Part shown: positions 8,231 through 10,767 of the stretch, in pieces
Position numbering within the stretch: position 1 is the stretch's first letter
How the letters are laid out: each line of letters starts with the position of its first letter
Assembly (NCBI GenBank): GCA_017632095.1
Contig: JAGBSA010000110.1
Location: 1-10,767 of the forward strand
Source: Bacteroidales bacterium
Lineage (GTDB): Bacteria; Bacteroidota; Bacteroidia; Bacteroidales; P3
Length of the DNA: 10,767 nucleotides
Direction of reading: 5' to 3'
Notes under the pieces: generated by a model
Told to the model about the DNA's origin: nothing
Seen by the model: only the letters and a program-made list of their open reading frames with translations
Database searches by the model: none
Translations under genes and position numbers: made by a program

Positions 8231-9562
8231 ATGGAAAAAATAGTGGTAGGTATAGATGTTGGAACAACTAAGATAGCTGTTTTCATCGGACAGAGAGATG
8301 CTGAGGGTAAAATATCCATAATAGGAATGGGTAAAACCGAATCAGATGGTGTTGAGAGAGGAGTGGTGAAGAATATCACATTAACTGCGAATGCAATAAA
8401 GCTAGCTGTTGAACAAGCAGAGGCAATGGCTAATTATCAAGTGCGAGATGTATATGTAGGTATAGCAGGTCATCATATTAAGAGTTTGCATCATCGTGGG
8501 AACATAATGATTCCTGAGGACAATCATATCATCACAATACAAGATGTTGATAAATTGAAGAAGGATCAAAATAATTTGATGTTATCACCTGGTGAAGAGA
8601 TAATTCACGTTGTTGCACAAAGCTATAGCGTTGATGGAGACTTACCTACATCAAATCCTATTGGTAGAGTAGGTAAATGTCTTGAAGGAGACTTCAATCT
8701 ACTCACAGGAAACGTAACCGATATTCAAAACATATACCATAGTGTTCGTCTTGCAGGATATAATGTTAAAGATTTATTCTTAGAACCAATTGCATCGGCA
8801 GAGGCAGTTATTGATGAGACTGAAAAGGATGCAGGAATTTGTTTGGTCGATATTGGAGGTGGTACAACCGATATTGCAATTTTCAAAGGTGGTATCTTGA
8901 GACATACTGCGGTTATTCCGTTAGCAGGAAATGTAATCACAGAAGATATAAAGGAAGGTTGCTCAATAATAAAGACACAAGCCGAAGCATTGAAGATAAA
9001 CTTCGGAAGATGTCTTGAAACCGATAACTCACAAAACGAAATCATTTCTATACCGGGTTTTAGAGGTAGAGAGTCTAGAGAAATCTCTGTTCAAACGCTT
9101 TCAAACATAATAAAAGCGAGAGTAACAATGATTTTGGATCAAGTAAGGTATGAAATCCACAGTACAGATTACGATAAGAAACTCATAGCAGGAATAGTGC
9201 TTACAGGGGGTGGTGCAAAGATTAAGGATATCGTTCAATTAACTGAGTTTATGACAGGTTTGGACGCAAGAATTGGAACTCCTAACGATCACTTAAGCGG
9301 AACCGTTACAGAGGATATGAAACACCCTATGCACGCAACCGGTATTGGTTTGGTGTTGAAAGGATTTCAGTTAATAGATGAGGAGAATAGATTATTAGAA
9401 AGAGAAGACGATAAAACAGAACTTGAAAACAAGGAGCCAGAATCAAATTCTGAAGAATTAAAATCTGAATCTGATTTGGTAGATGAAGGAGAAAAGAAGC
9501 TAAGTATAGGAGACAGATTGAAAGGCTTTTTCCGTTTTATTGTAAGTGACGAAAACGATTAA
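8231..9562 (+). CDS. ftsA: Cell division protein FtsA
   Basis: Actin-like ATPase that tethers FtsZ filaments to the membrane and recruits later division proteins. Length is 443 residues from ATG 8231. That start places the first phosphate-binding loop GIDVGTTK at residues 7-14, as in other FtsA proteins. The GTG at 8198 would add 11 lysine-rich residues and overlap ftsQ, so it is disfavoured. Second phosphate loop: LVDIGGGTTDIAIF with Asp207 and Gly209-211. Adenosine motif: LTGGGAKI at 324-331. The 1C-domain region includes the GHHIKSLHHRG segment. Residues about 383-421 are a strongly acidic, low-complexity linker. Residues 424-438 (LSIGDRLKGFFRFIV) form the expected amphipathic membrane-targeting helix. 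ftsA lies 17 bases after ftsQ and ends with tandem TAA TAG. Confidence 0.96.
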   Translation: MEKIVVGIDVGTTKIAVFIGQRDAEGKISIIGMGKTESDGVERGVVKNITLTANAIKLAVEQAEAMANYQVRDVYVGIAGHHIKSLHHRGNIMIPEDNHIITIQDVDKLKKDQNNLMLSPGEEIIHVVAQSYSVDGDLPTSNPIGRVGKCLEGDFNLLTGNVTDIQNIYHSVRLAGYNVKDLFLEPIASAEAVIDETEKDAGICLVDIGGGTTDIAIFKGGILRHTAVIPLAGNVITEDIKEGCSIIKTQAEALKINFGRCLETDNSQNEIISIPGFRGRESREISVQTLSNIIKARVTMILDQVRYEIHSTDYDKKLIAGIVLTGGGAKIKDIVQLTEFMTGLDARIGTPNDHLSGTVTEDMKHPMHATGIGLVLKGFQLIDEENRLLEREDDKTELENKEPESNSEELKSESDLVDEGEKKLSIGDRLKGFFRFIVSDEND

Positions 9563-9572
9563 TAGGTTTTTA

Positions 9573-9612
9573 ACATCAATATGTTGAGAAGTTGATAAAA
9601 AAATATTGATGT
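9573..9612. repeat. Perfect 10-bp inverted repeat in the ftsA-ftsZ gap
   Basis: ACATCAATAT at 9573-9582 is the exact reverse complement of ATATTGATGT at 9603-9612, with 20 bases between the arms. The spacer holds a short direct repeat, GTTGA at 9583-9587 and 9591-9595, followed by seven A's (9597-9603). The stem would be A/T-rich and weak with no U-run after it, so a classical rho-independent terminator is unlikely. It may be a protein-binding site or a weak mRNA hairpin. It begins only 10 bases after the ftsA stop codon, in the longest non-coding stretch of the window. Confidence 0.6.
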
Positions 9613-9637
9613 AGTGTTTCAAAAAGTAGTAATTTTA
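9605..9637 (+). promoter_or_regulatory. Possible Bacteroidota-type promoter for ftsZ (weak)
   Basis: The known Bacteroidota consensus is TTTG around -33 and TAnnTTTG around -7. Here ATTG at 9605-9608 (one mismatch) is followed after 21 bases by TAATTTTA at 9630-9637 (mismatch only at the last base). Transcription would start near 9643, leaving a short leader before ftsZ. The upstream element overlaps the right arm of the inverted repeat, which would allow repression there. In such A/T-rich DNA a match this loose may be chance. Confidence 0.2.
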
Positions 9638-9681
9638 CAAATTGATATAGTATCTTCGGTTTAATATAAATGTTTTGTGAT

Positions 9682-10767
9682 ATGGATGAACAAGTACAGC
9701 TTAAGAGCATAATAGGAGAAAGTAACGCATTGGAGTTTGAAGAACAAAATGAAACAAGTTCTTACATCAAGGTCTTGGGTGTGGGAGGAGCAGGAACAAA
9801 TGCTGTAAACCACATGTTTAAGCAAGGTATTAATGGTGTAGATTTATTTATCTGCAACACTGATGCGACGAATCTGTATGCTAGTCCTGTGAAAAATAAA
9901 ATCAGTTTAGGTAAATTAGGTGCTGGCGGCAAACCTGAGAAAGGACGAGCAGCAGCAGAAGAAAATAGAGATAAAATAAAAGCAGTACTTGATTCAAATA
10001 CCAGAATGTTGTTTATTACAGCCGGCATGGGTGGAGGAACAGGTACAGGAGCATCACCTGTTGTAGCAGAAATAGCTAAAAGCATAGAATTGCCAGAGGA
10101 AGATGAAAAGTTGCTAGTTGTAGGAGTTGTTACGCTGCCATTTAGCTTTGAGGGAAGGAAAAAAAGACAATATGCAGAGGAAGGTATTGCTAAATTAAAG
10201 GAATTTGTGGATTGCATAATCATAGTAAACACAGAGAAACTTAGAGACAGGAAAGACCTTACTGTTTCAGAACCTCTTTCGTTGGCAGATGATGTATTGT
10301 ACACCGCAGTTAAAGGAATATCAGAAATTATTACAACCGTTGGATACATACAAGTCGATTACAGAGACGTACAATCTGTAATGAAAGATTCAGGCGTAGC
10401 ATTGATGGGTATGGGAGTTGCATCTGGAGAAAACAGAGCACTAGAGGCTGTTAAGGCTGCAACAACGTCTGATTTGTTAAATGATAACGACATATCACAA
10501 ACAAAGAACATGTTGATGACATTTACTTGCAGTAATGCGAAGCAAATCACCATGGACGAGATAGAAACAATCACCGATTACATTGCAGATCAAACTAATG
10601 ACGAAGTAGATATCATCTGGGGTATAAGCTATGATGACAAAATGGAAGATAGATTGAGTATCACTCTTATCGCAACAGGATTTGAGAATAAGGGGATCTA
10701 TAAACCAACAGTGAGAGATACTAAAACAAAAACACCAATACCTGTTGCACCAGAGCCGATAATCCCA
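9682..10767 (+). CDS. ftsZ: Cell division protein FtsZ (3' partial)
   Basis: Tubulin-like GTPase that forms the cytokinetic ring. 362 codons are visible from ATG 9682, and the frame is still open at the window end. Motifs: GVGGAGTNAV, the first nucleotide loop; CNTDATNL; LGAGGKPEKG; tubulin signature GMGGGTGTG at about 115-123; FSFEGRKKR; the T7 catalytic loop QVDYRDVQSVM with Asp226 and Asp229, equivalent to E. coli Asp209 and Asp212. The residue before this pair is Gln224, where Asn (E. coli Asn207) is usual. The last visible residues (TPIPVAPEPIIP) begin the C-terminal linker; the terminal FtsA-binding peptide is missing. An in-frame ATG at 9670 would add four residues and is a possible alternative start; a stop lies directly upstream of it. 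ftsZ follows ftsA after 119 bases. Confidence 0.96.
   Translation, partial: MDEQVQLKSIIGESNALEFEEQNETSSYIKVLGVGGAGTNAVNHMFKQGINGVDLFICNTDATNLYASPVKNKISLGKLGAGGKPEKGRAAAEENRDKIKAVLDSNTRMLFITAGMGGGTGTGASPVVAEIAKSIELPEEDEKLLVVGVVTLPFSFEGRKKRQYAEEGIAKLKEFVDCIIIVNTEKLRDRKDLTVSEPLSLADDVLYTAVKGISEIITTVGYIQVDYRDVQSVMKDSGVALMGMGVASGENRALEAVKAATTSDLLNDNDISQTKNMLMTFTCSNAKQITMDEIETITDYIADQTNDEVDIIWGISYDDKMEDRLSITLIATGFENKGIYKPTVRDTKTKTPIPVAPEPIIP

Noticed and set aside
9651..9658. TATCTTCG as the -7 box of an ftsZ promoter
   Set aside because: It matches TAnnTTTG with one mismatch, but no TTTG-like element lies at the proper distance upstream.
9762..10349. Long open frame on the minus strand (195 codons)
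   Set aside because: It lies wholly opposite ftsZ, whose motifs are unambiguous, and its translation shows no recognisable domain. The same applies to the other antisense frames, for example at 4640-5113.

Overview
The window is a segment of a dcw (division and cell wall) cluster on the + strand. It runs from the 3' end of ftsI through murE, mraY, a murD remnant, ftsW, murG, murC, ftsQ and ftsA into a 3'-truncated ftsZ. The gene order (no murB or ddl between murC and ftsQ) points to Bacteroidota, probably Bacteroidales. So do the single PASTA domain on FtsI, the long MraY with a large extra loop, the AT-rich composition and the general lack of strong Shine-Dalgarno sites. The species cannot be named from this sequence.

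Layout: 3-494 ftsI C-terminus; 498-1937 murE; 1954-3207 mraY; 3211-3747 a 178-codon protein matching only the C-terminal part of MurD; 3771-4985 ftsW; 4998-6104 murG; 6110-7462 murC, broken by an in-frame TGA at 6527-6529; 7455-8213 ftsQ; 8231-9562 ftsA; 9682-10767 ftsZ, running off the window end. Gaps between genes are 3-23 bases, and murC/ftsQ overlap by 8, so ftsI to ftsA look like one transcription unit. The only sizeable gap (about 119 bases, ftsA-ftsZ) holds a perfect 10-bp inverted repeat and is the likeliest place for a separate ftsZ control point.

The genes form one pathway. MurC, MurD and MurE build the stem peptide on UDP-MurNAc. MraY moves phospho-MurNAc-pentapeptide to undecaprenyl phosphate, and MurG adds GlcNAc to give lipid II. 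FtsW polymerises the glycan and FtsI cross-links it at the septum. FtsQ, FtsA and FtsZ provide the divisome scaffold, the membrane anchor and the ring.

Two things are not ordinary, and both affect Mur ligases. The murD slot keeps only a compact, catalytically degenerate C-terminal domain in an open frame. murC carries a single stop codon exactly where a conserved glycine is expected, with the rest of the gene intact. MurE, MraY, MurG, FtsW and the visible FtsI end look intact, so the cell presumably still makes peptidoglycan and should have a D-Glu-adding enzyme elsewhere. No mobile element, CRISPR array, tRNA or rRNA was seen.
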